16,402 nucleotides of DNA from an uncultured Bacillota bacterium (GTDB lineage: Bacteria > Bacillota_I > Bacilli_A > Erysipelotrichales > Erysipelotrichaceae): NCBI GenBank assembly GCA_949287785.1, contig CASEHR010000031.1, forward strand, positions 1-16,402, in the 5' to 3' direction. Shown piece by piece: positions 6,991 to 13,922 of the stretch (the stretch's first letter is position 1; every line of letters begins with the position of its first letter). The notes under the pieces are model-generated. The model was not told the origin of the DNA and did not search any database. It worked only from the letters and a program-made list of their open reading frames with translations. The translations under genes and the position numbers were made by a program.

Positions 6991-7112
6991 TTAAAATAAA
7001 AAGTGCGACCAAAGCCCACTTGAATAATCACTATTCCGTAGCAATCATTATACCCAGGTCCATAAGATCTCAGGTGAGAAGTGGTCTTCTTCTTTCTACA
7101 TCTTTTTATTAC
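6991..7112 (-). promoter_or_regulatory. L20-type leader with transcription attenuator upstream of infC
   Basis: About 120 bases of leader separate the promoter from infC. They end in a hairpin (AAGUG/CACUU extended by bulged G-C and G-U pairs, 7021-7001) followed by a U-rich run, an intrinsic terminator in front of the infC ribosome binding site. An upstream GACCACTT (7086-7079) can pair with AAGTGGGC, the 5' arm of that terminator, giving an alternative fold. In Bacillus-type bacteria L20 binds such a leader, a mimic of its 23S rRNA site, and promotes termination. Position and architecture fit that class; I could not run a covariance model. Confidence 0.75.
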
Positions 7113-7118
7113 GCGTGT

Positions 7119-7147
7119 ATATTAGCATACCTTATGACGTATTTCAA
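7119..7147 (-). promoter_or_regulatory. Sigma-A promoter of infC-rpmI-rplT
   Basis: -35 TTGAAA (7147-7142), 17-base spacer, -10 TAATAT (7124-7119) preceded by TGC, an extended -10. The predicted start is near 7112. The promoter begins just after the stop of the phosphodiesterase gene, with no terminator in between. Confidence 0.82.
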
Positions 7148-7158
7148 TATTTTTTCAC

Positions 7159-7638
7159 TTATTTAATATAATCCTGCGGATCGATATCGACTCTTTGAAC
7201 TGTGACCCCTTCTTTTCCAATTGTTACGACCGCATATGACGGACATGTACCATCCCGATTGAAATTACATGAACCGGGATTTATAAACCTGATACCTTCT
7301 TTTTCATAATCGGCGAAAACATGCGTGTGACCAAAAAAAACGATATCCGCCTTGTCCTGGATCGCCTTTGCAACCAGACCGTTATCCGAAAACGACGATA
7401 CATAAGGATTGCCATGCAACATCTCGATCCTTTTGCCTTCAGCCTCCAGAAAGCGTACCCGCGGGTAATTCCGGTCATAGTCATTATTGCCCAATACCGA
7501 AACGAAAGGCATGAGTGCACTCATTTCCAATTCACTATCACCGCAATGCAAATACATATCGGCATCGCTCTCCCTTTCGAGTATATACTTCAAAACATGG
7601 GTATTATAGTGGTTATCACTTGCCAAGATGATCTTCAT
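7159..7638 (-). CDS. YfcE/MJ0936-type metallophosphoesterase (YsnB-like)
   Basis: A 159-residue cytoplasmic phosphodiesterase of the calcineurin-like fold. The metal-site motifs are in order: D8-N-H10, G-D34, GNND (50-53), LHG with H75, GHTH (103-106), then NPGSC. The residue after LHG is Asn, where many relatives have His or Asp; the metal ligand His itself is kept. Members of this family hydrolyse phosphodiesters in vitro, but cellular substrates are uncertain. The start codon lies 22 bases inside the end of murI, so the two should be coupled. In Bacillus subtilis the homologue ysnB lies beside the rdgB homologue in the racE cluster, so the neighbourhood is partly conserved. Family call is secure. 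Confidence 0.93.
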   Translation of the reverse strand: MKIILASDNHYNTHVLKYILERESDADMYLHCGDSELEMSALMPFVSVLGNNDYDRNYPRVRFLEAEGKRIEMLHGNPYVSSFSDNGLVAKAIQDKADIVFFGHTHVFADYEKEGIRFINPGSCNFNRDGTCPSYAVVTIGKEGVTVQRVDIDPQDYIK

Positions 7639-8338
7639 AACGATAATCCACCCCGATATATCTCTTTAAAAAGCGCTCAAGCTTATCTGATCTTTCCATA
7701 TGTAAAGATATCTCTCCCTTTTCATCGCTGTCTTCTATTCCGAAGTCAAGACCTAAAGAATCAAAGACAGGGACATTATAATATTCATAAAATAGATCTT
7801 TGTAAATAGGATAATGCGTACATCCCAGAATAATCGCTCCGATATCCTTTGCATCGGTCATCTCGAACACCTGATACAATTTTGCTTTTACGACCTGTTT
7901 CGGCAGGCCTTCTTCGATATCCTTGGCCAGGCTTTTCAAAGCGACCCCGATGCTCTGATAACCTCTTTTTTCAAGCCCTTTTTGGTAACGCCCGCTTTTG
8001 ATGGTAAAAGGCGTTGCAAACACGAGCACTTTTTTGTCTTTTGGTACATTCAATCTAGCGATCGTTTTTCCAATGATGTCATGAATAACGATCTCATCAT
8101 CATTGAAGTCTATGGCGCTGCACAAAGTATTGCACGCAACGACGATATCTTGACAGCCACGCGCTTTAAAATAAGCTTTTATACCTGCAAAGATCGCTTT
8201 CAATTCTTCTTTTGACCGATCCCCATACGGCATATTCGCCTCGTCACCATAATAGATGATGTCGGTATGAGGATAGCGCTTATGAAGATCTTTTAATAAA
8301 GTGAGTCCGCCTACACCCGAATCACAGATCCCGATCAT
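7616..8338 (-). CDS. murI: Glutamate racemase
   Basis: A 240-residue racemase making D-glutamate for peptidoglycan. It has the N-terminal MIGICDSGVGGLT (Asp6, Ser7), PYGDR (37-41), the first catalytic cysteine in VVACNT (Cys69) and the second in ILGCTHYP (Cys173, His175). I start it at 8338 because this is the family N-terminus and CGGAG lies just upstream; the longer reading frame to 8416 runs back through the end of the preceding gene. At 240 residues it is somewhat shorter than the usual 260-270, and DP after VPVFD is replaced by DS. It begins 1 base after the VanY-like stop and overlaps the phosphodiesterase gene by 23 bases. Identity is secure. Confidence 0.95.
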   Translation of the reverse strand: MIGICDSGVGGLTLLKDLHKRYPHTDIIYYGDEANMPYGDRSKEELKAIFAGIKAYFKARGCQDIVVACNTLCSAIDFNDDEIVIHDIIGKTIARLNVPKDKKVLVFATPFTIKSGRYQKGLEKRGYQSIGVALKSLAKDIEEGLPKQVVKAKLYQVFEMTDAKDIGAIILGCTHYPIYKDLFYEYYNVPVFDSLGLDFGIEDSDEKGEISLHMERSDKLERFLKRYIGVDYRYEDHLGK

Positions 8339-8339
8339 A

Positions 8340-9161
8340 TCATTCTCCGAAATAGCGCAGATGACCGTCGCTGTACTTAAAGCCATGGACTGATGCATTT
8401 TCACTAAGCCAGTCATCTATTTCATCGTTTACGATCACATCTATAGCCAGACCAAGCTGGTGTTCACTTTTGCCGGGTCTTATCCGTAAACATGGGTCGT
8501 CACCGTCTTCATCAAAAAGTTCAACATAAGAAGCATAATCAATATAAGAATGACCGAAGACGATGGTTTTCGTATCAAAACCATCTTCTTGCATATGAAT
8601 AATCATCTCTTCAAAGGCACCGATCGCTTTCTCACGCATTGTGATCGTTTGGTCATTGACCGATATCTCTTTGAGATCACGCGGAAAAAAACTGTATATC
8701 GTCTCATCTTCCCCGATGACGACATCATAAGATCGCGGTTGTTTGACAAGCTGTTCATCAATATCAGCCCGATAATAATCGCGTAGTGTCAGCGGACCAT
8801 ATTGAGCCATCAGGCTCATCGCCTCTTCATAGACGCCTTTGCTTAAAAAGAATTCAACACAATCGACGATATCTTCATCCGATATACCAAAACCCAGTGT
8901 CTTAAGCTCGTTGTATTTATCTGCATGATAGATATTAAAACCATCATAGGTGATATACTCTTTGAAATATACCGGCGCAATATCATATTCGATGATATAT
9001 TCGATCTCTTCATCATTCAGGTATTCCCGGATCAGTTTTCGACTGTTCTCGTTTTGGTAAGGATAACGCGAAAGCGGATCAAAGTTATGATTCATATGTA
9101 CATAACAGAGACCGAAGATCAGGATGATCGAAACTACTAACAACACCCTTTTCAGAAACAT
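8340..9161 (-). CDS. VanY/LdcB-like D,D-carboxypeptidase-family protein, degenerate active site
   Basis: A 273-residue protein with an N-terminal membrane anchor (residues about 5-22) and an extracellular domain of peptidase family M15B. The zinc motif SEHQLGLAIDV is intact (His234, Asp241) and the C-terminal HLRYFGE keeps the third ligand (His267). In active members this last motif reads ExWHxRY and is preceded by about 14 residues of a YPKG...TGY loop. Here GFKYSDGHLRYFGE lacks both, so the catalytic Glu is gone. The reading frame is clean, with no frameshift. The protein may bind peptidoglycan stems without cutting, or use another base. Residues 25-160 are not recognised. It sits directly before murI, which supports a wall-related role. 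Confidence 0.85.
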   Translation of the reverse strand: MFLKRVLLVVSIILIFGLCYVHMNHNFDPLSRYPYQNENSRKLIREYLNDEEIEYIIEYDIAPVYFKEYITYDGFNIYHADKYNELKTLGFGISDEDIVDCVEFFLSKGVYEEAMSLMAQYGPLTLRDYYRADIDEQLVKQPRSYDVVIGEDETIYSFFPRDLKEISVNDQTITMREKAIGAFEEMIIHMQEDGFDTKTIVFGHSYIDYASYVELFDEDGDDPCLRIRPGKSEHQLGLAIDVIVNDEIDDWLSENASVHGFKYSDGHLRYFGE

Positions 9162-9167
9162 GACCTT

Positions 9168-9195
9168 ATTATACCCTATTTCAAAAGCCAGTCAG
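9168..9195 (-). promoter_or_regulatory. Possible internal promoter before the VanY-like gene
   Basis: A perfect TATAAT (9173-9168) lies 6 bases before the ATG at 9161, with CTGACT (9195-9190) 16 bases upstream as a 4/6 match to the -35. If used, transcription would start at or next to the start codon. AAGGTC between them could also act as a weak ribosome binding site on a longer transcript. Evidence is modest. Confidence 0.45.
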
Positions 9196-9682
9196 CACCT
9201 TTGATCGTCTCATGATCCTGAAGCCCTTCAAAACCAACCTGACGACGGCACTCATAGATTCCGATCGCAACACAGTTCGCAAGATTCAGGCTTCTTGCTT
9301 CCCCGATCATCGGTAAGCGATAAGTCTCATCGAGATGGTCTCTCAGTATCGTTTTAGGAATCCCTGTTGATTCCTTACCGAATAGCAGATATATATCCCT
9401 TTGTTTATTGAAAACACATTTATCAAACGACTGCATGCCGTATCGCGAAAAATAGACGAATTGTCCTTTGCTGTTTTCCTGATAAAAGGTTTCGATATTG
9501 GGATATAAGCGATAATCCAGACCATCAATATAATCCATACCCGCTCTTTTGAGATGTCTTTCATCCAAATGGAAACCTAAAGGTTCAATCAAATGCAACC
9601 GGCAATCAAAAGCACGGCAAGAACGCATGATATTGCCGGTATTCTGCGGAATTTCCGGTTCGTATAAAACAACATTGATCAT
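9176..9682 (-). CDS. trmL: tRNA (cytidine/uridine-34 2'-O)-methyltransferase TrmL
   Basis: A 168-residue SPOUT methyltransferase. The three SpoU motifs are clear: PEIPQNTGNIMR (9-20), LLFGKESTGIP (99-109) and SLNLANCVAIGIYE (131-144). The last two form the trefoil knot that binds S-adenosylmethionine. TrmL-type enzymes methylate the ribose of wobble position 34 in tRNA-Leu isoacceptors and act in the cytoplasm as dimers. The short length without an extra RNA-binding domain fits the TrmL/CspR class. The gene overlaps the stop of the lit-like gene by ATGA and is followed 14 bases on by the VanY-like gene. Family and probable function are secure. Confidence 0.95.
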   Translation of the reverse strand: MINVVLYEPEIPQNTGNIMRSCRAFDCRLHLIEPLGFHLDERHLKRAGMDYIDGLDYRLYPNIETFYQENSKGQFVYFSRYGMQSFDKCVFNKQRDIYLLFGKESTGIPKTILRDHLDETYRLPMIGEARSLNLANCVAIGIYECRRQVGFEGLQDHETIKGADWLLK

Positions 9683-10362
9683 GATCTATCAATCTCCCTT
9701 TTGGCTAAATAGCGAAGCAATAAATACGCACATAGCGTCAGAACAACAAACACGACGATGATGAGAAGCACCAGATCAAAAAAGAATGGACCGGGTACCA
9801 TCATGATAAGTCGGTCGACGGTCGGATCTAACAGCCACAAATCATTATTAAAAAAGATTTGATGAAAACTGCGCCAGAAAGCATCGAAATCGGCTATCGC
9901 CCAGATCGACAGAGCACCGACGACAGAAAACAGAACCAAATTGATCTTTTTATACGCTGAAAAAAAGGTCCGGAAAATGTCTTTGGCTCTGACGATCAAA
10001 AGATATGCCATACACACGATAAAGGTGATCAAAGCACTGAAACGCACGATGCTTACCATCTGATAAAGGTCACGCACATCGACCATATGCGCCGTTTCCC
10101 TTTCATTGAACATCATGACTTCTTTGCCATCGATCTGGACTTTTACATCCAAAGATTCATTTTCGCCAGTGATATAACCAAGCAAGACATCAGTCGCTCG
10201 TTTGAGGTCTTCATCGGATATCCCGATCGTTTCACTGACATTGTTTTTCGGATATTCATAAGCATAAAAAGCTTCATTAAAACATGTTATATCGATAACG
10301 AAGACAAAGCTAAAAATGACAAGACAGATAGCCAGGATATAACCGATGACCTTAATGCGCAA
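9679..10362 (-). CDS. Lit-like (DUF1461/TIGR01906) integral membrane protein
   Basis: A 227-residue membrane protein with about four transmembrane segments (near 5-25, 104-124, 140-157, 195-217). It carries the family landmarks FNERETAHMVDVRDLY (85-100, His92) and SFHQIFFNNDLWLLDP (165-180, His167). Proteins of this family include Lit, the lipoprotein intramolecular transacylase, which moves an acyl chain to the N-terminus of lipoproteins to give the lyso form; conserved extracytoplasmic histidines are thought to be catalytic. Whether this member does that is inference. It starts with TTG at 10362, inside the last codons of rdgB (11-base overlap), behind a GGTGG site. It ends in an ATGA overlap with trmL. 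Confidence 0.82.
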   Translation of the reverse strand: MRIKVIGYILAICLVIFSFVFVIDITCFNEAFYAYEYPKNNVSETIGISDEDLKRATDVLLGYITGENESLDVKVQIDGKEVMMFNERETAHMVDVRDLYQMVSIVRFSALITFIVCMAYLLIVRAKDIFRTFFSAYKKINLVLFSVVGALSIWAIADFDAFWRSFHQIFFNNDLWLLDPTVDRLIMMVPGPFFFDLVLLIIVVFVVLTLCAYLLLRYLAKREIDRS

Positions 10363-10930
10363 GATAATCCACCAACCCTTTTATTGCCATATAACGATGG
10401 GAGATGCGATTTTTAAGCTCCGCCGGCATCTCTGCTAAAGTTAAATCAAATCCGCGAGGAATAAAGATCGGATCATAACCAAAACCGTTTTTCCCTTCGG
10501 GTGAAGTTGCGATCGTGCCTTCCATAATTCCGATGAAATCTTCATCAACATCTTTGTCCATAAGCGATATAGCACAGGTGTAATAAGCGTATCGATCGCT
10601 GATATCCCTCATCATCCTGACGATCAGGTCATTTTTCTCCTTATATGGTAGATCACTCAAAAAACGAGCACTGTGAATATCCGGAAAACCGTTCAAATAT
10701 CGGATACTTATTCCGCTGTCATCAGCGATCGTCATCATGTGATATTTTTCATAGTAATATCTTGCTTTGATCCTGGCATTGGCAATAAAAGTCCTGCCGT
10801 CTTCGACAACTTCGCTTTGATCATTGATGTCATCCGTACCGATGACATCATAACCCAAAGGTTCCAGTATAGCTTTAAATTCTTCTTTTTTATGAGCGTT
10901 ATGGCTCGCTAGTAATATCTTTTTTGTCAT
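10352..10930 (-). CDS. rdgB: XTP/dITP pyrophosphatase, RdgB/HAM1 family
   Basis: A 192-residue house-cleaning nucleotidase that hydrolyses dITP, XTP and other non-canonical purine triphosphates to monophosphates. Motifs: ILLASHNAHKKEEF (5-18, substrate phosphate contact), TIADDSGI (67-74, catalytic acidic residues), GFPDIHSARF (81-90), FGYDPIF and the C-terminal KNRISHR. I start it at ATG 10930 because MTKKILLASHN is the family N-terminus; the longer frame would add 13 residues. No strong ribosome binding site is visible. It heads the run rdgB, lit-like, trmL, VanY-like, murI, phosphodiesterase, and its 5' end faces the kinase gene across 11 bases. Confidence 0.95.
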   Translation of the reverse strand: MTKKILLASHNAHKKEEFKAILEPLGYDVIGTDDINDQSEVVEDGRTFIANARIKARYYYEKYHMMTIADDSGISIRYLNGFPDIHSARFLSDLPYKEKNDLIVRMMRDISDRYAYYTCAISLMDKDVDEDFIGIMEGTIATSPEGKNGFGYDPIFIPRGFDLTLAEMPAELKNRISHRYMAIKGLVDYLAH

Positions 10931-10935
10931 ATAAT
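10930..10935 (+). promoter_or_regulatory. Candidate -10 of the kinase-lipid kinase operon (leaderless)
   Basis: TATAAT lies 6 bases before the ATG at 10942, so the predicted first transcribed base is the A of that start codon. No ribosome binding site precedes the gene. No good -35 is visible at 16-18 bases spacing. The element overlaps the rdgB start codon on the other strand. Confidence 0.45.
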
Positions 10936-10941
10936 CTAAAT

Positions 10942-11787
10942 ATGGATCTTTCTTTATATCTTGAAGCATTATATCACAAAGCTATCGCAGTCACTAAAAC
11001 AAATTTAGGTCTGACCAATACGATCTATACCGCGATCATCGATCATCAAAAAGTCGCGATCAGGGTACCAAACAGCGATATTCATCATATGCTGAAGAAT
11101 GATGAACGCAAGATCCTTGATCTCATCGCCGAGACCGGCCTCGATGTCGAAGAGGTGTATTACGATGAGAAGACCGGCATCAGGATCACCAAATGGGTCG
11201 ATGGCGCCGAGACCTTCAAAGACAGTCATGATCCTCAAAAAGACATCAAAGCGATCGGGATGATCAAAAAACTGCATGCCTGCGCATTTGAAACCGACAA
11301 GGTTTTTGATCCCTTCCTTATGTATCAAAGCTTTCGTAAAGAAATAGCACAAGAGCGCTTCGATTATGATAAACACGAATATCTTTTCGATCAGTATCGT
11401 CAATTGAACCATCGGAAAATCCTCTGCCATAATGATCTTGTATCCGGTAATTTCCTGTTCAGCGATGATAAGACCTATCTCATTGATTATGAATATGCCG
11501 GAATGAACGATCCGTACTTCGATGTGATGAGCTTTATCAGTGAAAACGAGATTTATGATCAAAAACGTCGTGAACTTATCCTGAAGACTTACTTTGGGCA
11601 CAAACCGAATGCTGAAGAATCAAGGGGATTGCATATCACCGAGTTAATGATGGACCTACTTTGGGCAGCTTGGGCCAATATGTTATACGACAAGCGGAAG
11701 GATATGGTATATTTACATATATTTGATATCAAAATCAGGGATCTATTGAGGGGAAAGAATTATGAAACACATCTTCATTGTCAATAA
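10942..11787 (+). CDS. Choline/aminoglycoside phosphotransferase-family kinase (LicA-like)
   Basis: A 281-residue small-molecule kinase with the protein-kinase-like fold. The catalytic loop is CHNDLVSGNFLF (162-173: Asp165 base, Asn170 metal), followed by the metal-binding LIDYEYAGMNDPYFD (180-194). This pair resembles LicA-type choline kinases more than aminoglycoside resistance enzymes. Likely substrates are choline, ethanolamine or thiamine; it could feed phosphocholine decoration of envelope polymers, but no lic partners are visible. I start at ATG 10942; a TTG at 10924 would add 6 residues and overlap the rdgB start. Its end overlaps the lipid kinase gene by 26 bases, which links it to envelope metabolism. 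Substrate is uncertain. Confidence 0.85.
   Translation: MDLSLYLEALYHKAIAVTKTNLGLTNTIYTAIIDHQKVAIRVPNSDIHHMLKNDERKILDLIAETGLDVEEVYYDEKTGIRITKWVDGAETFKDSHDPQKDIKAIGMIKKLHACAFETDKVFDPFLMYQSFRKEIAQERFDYDKHEYLFDQYRQLNHRKILCHNDLVSGNFLFSDDKTYLIDYEYAGMNDPYFDVMSFISENEIYDQKRRELILKTYFGHKPNAEESRGLHITELMMDLLWAAWANMLYDKRKDMVYLHIFDIKIRDLLRGKNYETHLHCQ
10968..10976 (-). promoter_or_regulatory. Extended -10 promoter of the rdgB operon
   Basis: TGATATAAT (10976-10968) is a perfect extended -10; the -35 region (TAGTGA, 17 bases upstream) is poor. The start would be near 10961, about 30 bases before the rdgB ATG. The element lies inside the first codons of the divergent kinase gene. Confidence 0.6.
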
Positions 11788-12649
11788 AATATCCGGAAAA
11801 GGTCAGAATATGAAACTGATCGGCACATTGGAAGACATTGTATTAGCTCTCGGTCTTGACCACGAAATAAGACTGACTCAATATCCGAAACATGCCAAGG
11901 CGATCGCAAGTGAATACGCTGGTTATGACGATGTATGTCTATATTCAATGGGTGGAGACGGGACCTTGTTTGAAGTCCTTAACGGTATGGATCTGAGGCA
12001 GACGCTGGCCATCATTCCGACAGGTTCCGGAAATGACTTCTATCGCCAATTCTTAAATAAAGAGAGTTATGATATCAAGGATGTCATCGCCAAGACGATC
12101 ATCGCAGAAACCAAGAATATCGATTACGCCTTTTTCAACAATGAGCGTTTTATCAATACTTTATCTATCGGTATCGATGCCAAGGTCAATGAAGATGCCT
12201 CTAAGATGATCCGCAAGACCTTTATCGCCAAAGGTCCGGCTTACATCGGAGCGATCATGAAAAACGTCGTGGTTCCAAAATCGACCAGAGCCAACATCAC
12301 GATCGATGATGTAAAATATACCGGCGATTTTTATATCTTGGCGATCATGAATGGTCAATACTACGGAAACGGTAAACATAGTGCTCCGCAAGCAAATATT
12401 GCCGACGGTTTTCTCGATGTGACCATTGCCAACAGATGTCCTGCTACCGTCTTATATCCAAGACTCATCAAGTACCTTGGCGGTAAGCATCTTAACGATC
12501 CATATTTCAAGATCCTCAAGGCTAAGAAGATCAAGATCGAAAGCAAAGAAGAATTCATCTATCAAGCAGATGGTGAAACATATCATGGCAATAATATCGA
12601 TATCATGATCGAACATCAGTCTTTGCACTTGAAAACACCTGTTTATTAG
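11762..12649 (+). CDS. Diacylglycerol kinase-family lipid kinase (DgkB/YegS/BmrU type)
   Basis: A 295-residue soluble lipid kinase of the DAGK catalytic-domain family. It has MKHIFIVNKISGKG at the start, the nucleotide-binding YSMGGDGTLFEVLNG (around residues 61-75), IPTGSGNDF (83-91), and the second-domain motifs NGQYYGNGKHSAPQANIADGFLDV and QADGE. Relatives phosphorylate diacylglycerol to phosphatidic acid at the membrane surface, recycling lipid from teichoic acid synthesis, or phosphorylate other lipids. An AGGGGAAAG site 5 bases upstream supports the start, which lies inside the 3' end of the kinase gene (26-base overlap). The lipid substrate is not certain from sequence, but the family call is. 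Confidence 0.93.
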   Translation: MKHIFIVNKISGKGQNMKLIGTLEDIVLALGLDHEIRLTQYPKHAKAIASEYAGYDDVCLYSMGGDGTLFEVLNGMDLRQTLAIIPTGSGNDFYRQFLNKESYDIKDVIAKTIIAETKNIDYAFFNNERFINTLSIGIDAKVNEDASKMIRKTFIAKGPAYIGAIMKNVVVPKSTRANITIDDVKYTGDFYILAIMNGQYYGNGKHSAPQANIADGFLDVTIANRCPATVLYPRLIKYLGGKHLNDPYFKILKAKKIKIESKEEFIYQADGETYHGNNIDIMIEHQSLHLKTPVY

Positions 12650-12694
12650 TACATTTTTTGTGCAATGCATTACAATATCAAAAGAGGTACTCGT

Positions 12695-12913
12695 ATGAAG
12701 GAAACTGTTAATATCACGATCCGTATGGATAAAGAGACTAAAGAAAAAGCTGAGGTATTATTCAATGAACTAGGCATGAATATGTCCACAGCAATCAGTA
12801 TCTTTTTAAAACAGGCTTTAAGGGATAATGGTCTGCCTTTTAAAGTCAGCGCAAATATCACAAATCACAGGTCGTTATGCCCGGAAAACGAAGATCTCGA
12901 TGATCTGTTCTGA
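12695..12913 (+). CDS. Orphan DinJ/RelB-family ribbon-helix-helix antitoxin
   Basis: A 72-residue DinJ/RelB-type protein. Residues 3-48 fit the ribbon-helix-helix fold: a DNA-contact strand (VNITIRMDKETKEKAEVLFNELG) and a second helix (MSTAISIFLKQALRDNGLPFKV). The acidic tail (PENEDLDDLF) is short. The start at 12695 is supported by AAAGAGGTA 7 bases upstream; an earlier ATG at 12665 has no ribosome binding site. Such antitoxins bind a YafQ/RelE nuclease and repress their own promoter. No toxin gene follows: the next gene, phoH, is convergent and overlaps this one by 49 bases. It may be a relic, a solitary regulator, or partner to a distant toxin. Confidence 0.88.
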   Translation: MKETVNITIRMDKETKEKAEVLFNELGMNMSTAISIFLKQALRDNGLPFKVSANITNHRSLCPENEDLDDLF

Positions 12914-13860
12914 TCATAATGGTCAATGATCGTCTTGACCAGCGGATGGCGAACGATATCTTCTTCCTTTAAATTGATGATCGCAATATCATCTGTCTTT
13001 TTTAAGTTTATGCAAGCTTCTTTCAGACCGCTGATCGCTCCTCTGGTTGCTTCGCGGTCGATCTGCGACAGGTCGCCGGTTATAACCATCTTTGCATTAT
13101 GGCCAAGGCGAGTGAGAAACATGAACATCTGCATACTGGTAGTATTCTGAGCTTCATCAAGGATAATAAACGCATCTTTCAAACTACGACCGCGCATGTA
13201 TGCCAGCGGAATGATCTCGATGATTCCTCTTTCAATATACCCTTCGACTTTTTCATGACCAAGCAATTCATCTAAAGCGTCATACAGCGGCATGAGATAA
13301 GGATCGACTTTTTCTTTCAGATCACCGGGCAAAAAACCCAACGATTCACCCGCTTCAACGACCGGTCTTGTCAGAACGATCTTTTTAGCATCGCCATCCT
13401 TCAAAGCTTTGCATGCCATCGTTACCGCCAAATAGGTCTTACCGCTGCCGGCCGGTCCGTTGACAATCGTTATGGTATTTCTTTCAATTGCACTGATCAG
13501 TTGCATCTGACCTAAAGTCCGGGCTTTGATCGGATGGTTCTCATGATCATTAGTAATGATCTTTGTATTCAGATCATCGTAAAAGTTTTTCGCATCCCCT
13601 TTGATCGCAATATAGCTCTGATTGATGGTATCACGTCCTATCTTGTGATGAGCTTTCAATAGTTTGCATAAAGAATCGACATGTTTGATGAACAGATCGC
13701 AGATCTTTTCATCACTTGACAGAATCTTGATCTGATCGTCGCGAATAACGATCGGGCATTTATAGATCTTCTCAAGTTCCTTGATATTCTGATCATCGGG
13801 ACCGCTGAAATCCATGAGTTCATCATAATCTAGTCCCAGTATGATTGATTGATATTCCAA
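12865..13860 (-). CDS. phoH: PhoH family ATPase (PhoH-like, YlaK/YbeZ type)
   Basis: A 331-residue P-loop ATPase. Walker A is GPAGSGKT (135-142), Walker B is FIILDEAQN (231-239), followed by VITGDLSQID. The N-terminal 80 residues form a small KH-like RNA-binding region, with the family's QMQLISAI linker before Walker A. PhoH proteins are linked to RNA metabolism and ribosome maturation, often beside ybeY, which is not here. The start is TTG at 13860, because AGGAGGG lies 5 bases upstream and no ATG fits. The last 14 or so residues, Ser/Arg-rich (RSSRSSFSGHNDL), go beyond the usual C-terminus and are coded opposite the end of the antitoxin gene. Family call is certain. Confidence 0.95.
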   Translation of the reverse strand: MEYQSIILGLDYDELMDFSGPDDQNIKELEKIYKCPIVIRDDQIKILSSDEKICDLFIKHVDSLCKLLKAHHKIGRDTINQSYIAIKGDAKNFYDDLNTKIITNDHENHPIKARTLGQMQLISAIERNTITIVNGPAGSGKTYLAVTMACKALKDGDAKKIVLTRPVVEAGESLGFLPGDLKEKVDPYLMPLYDALDELLGHEKVEGYIERGIIEIIPLAYMRGRSLKDAFIILDEAQNTTSMQMFMFLTRLGHNAKMVITGDLSQIDREATRGAISGLKEACINLKKTDDIAIINLKEEDIVRHPLVKTIIDHYDQNRSSRSSFSGHNDL

Positions 13861-13889
13861 ACTTTCCCTCCTTTTTATCCTATTATAAT

Positions 13890-13922
13890 AAAAAAAGGCG
13901 TTAAGCCGAAATAGCTTACACC
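13890..13922 (-). terminator. Intrinsic terminator of rpsU
   Basis: GGTGTAAGC pairs with GCTTAACGCC (one bulge, one G-U pair) around a 7-base loop and is followed by seven T. It starts 1 base after the rpsU stop. A TATAAT in the A/T-rich run just after it could start phoH transcripts, but no -35 is evident. Confidence 0.88.

Noticed and set aside
8340..8400. Frameshift as the cause of the missing catalytic Glu in the VanY-like protein
   Set aside because: The reading frame runs cleanly from the intact zinc motif through WLSENASVHGF to HLRYFGE, so the loss is an in-frame deletion or divergence, not a sequencing slip in this stretch.
8339..8416. A 26-residue N-terminal extension of MurI
   Set aside because: It would overlap the coding end of the VanY-like gene, has no homology to racemases, and the ATG at 8338 matches the family start with a ribosome binding site.
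12650..12694. Terminator or antitoxin operator between the lipid kinase and the antitoxin gene
   Set aside because: A small GTACA/TGTGC hairpin and TGCAATGCA symmetry exist, but there is no trailing U run and the repeats are too short to support a call.
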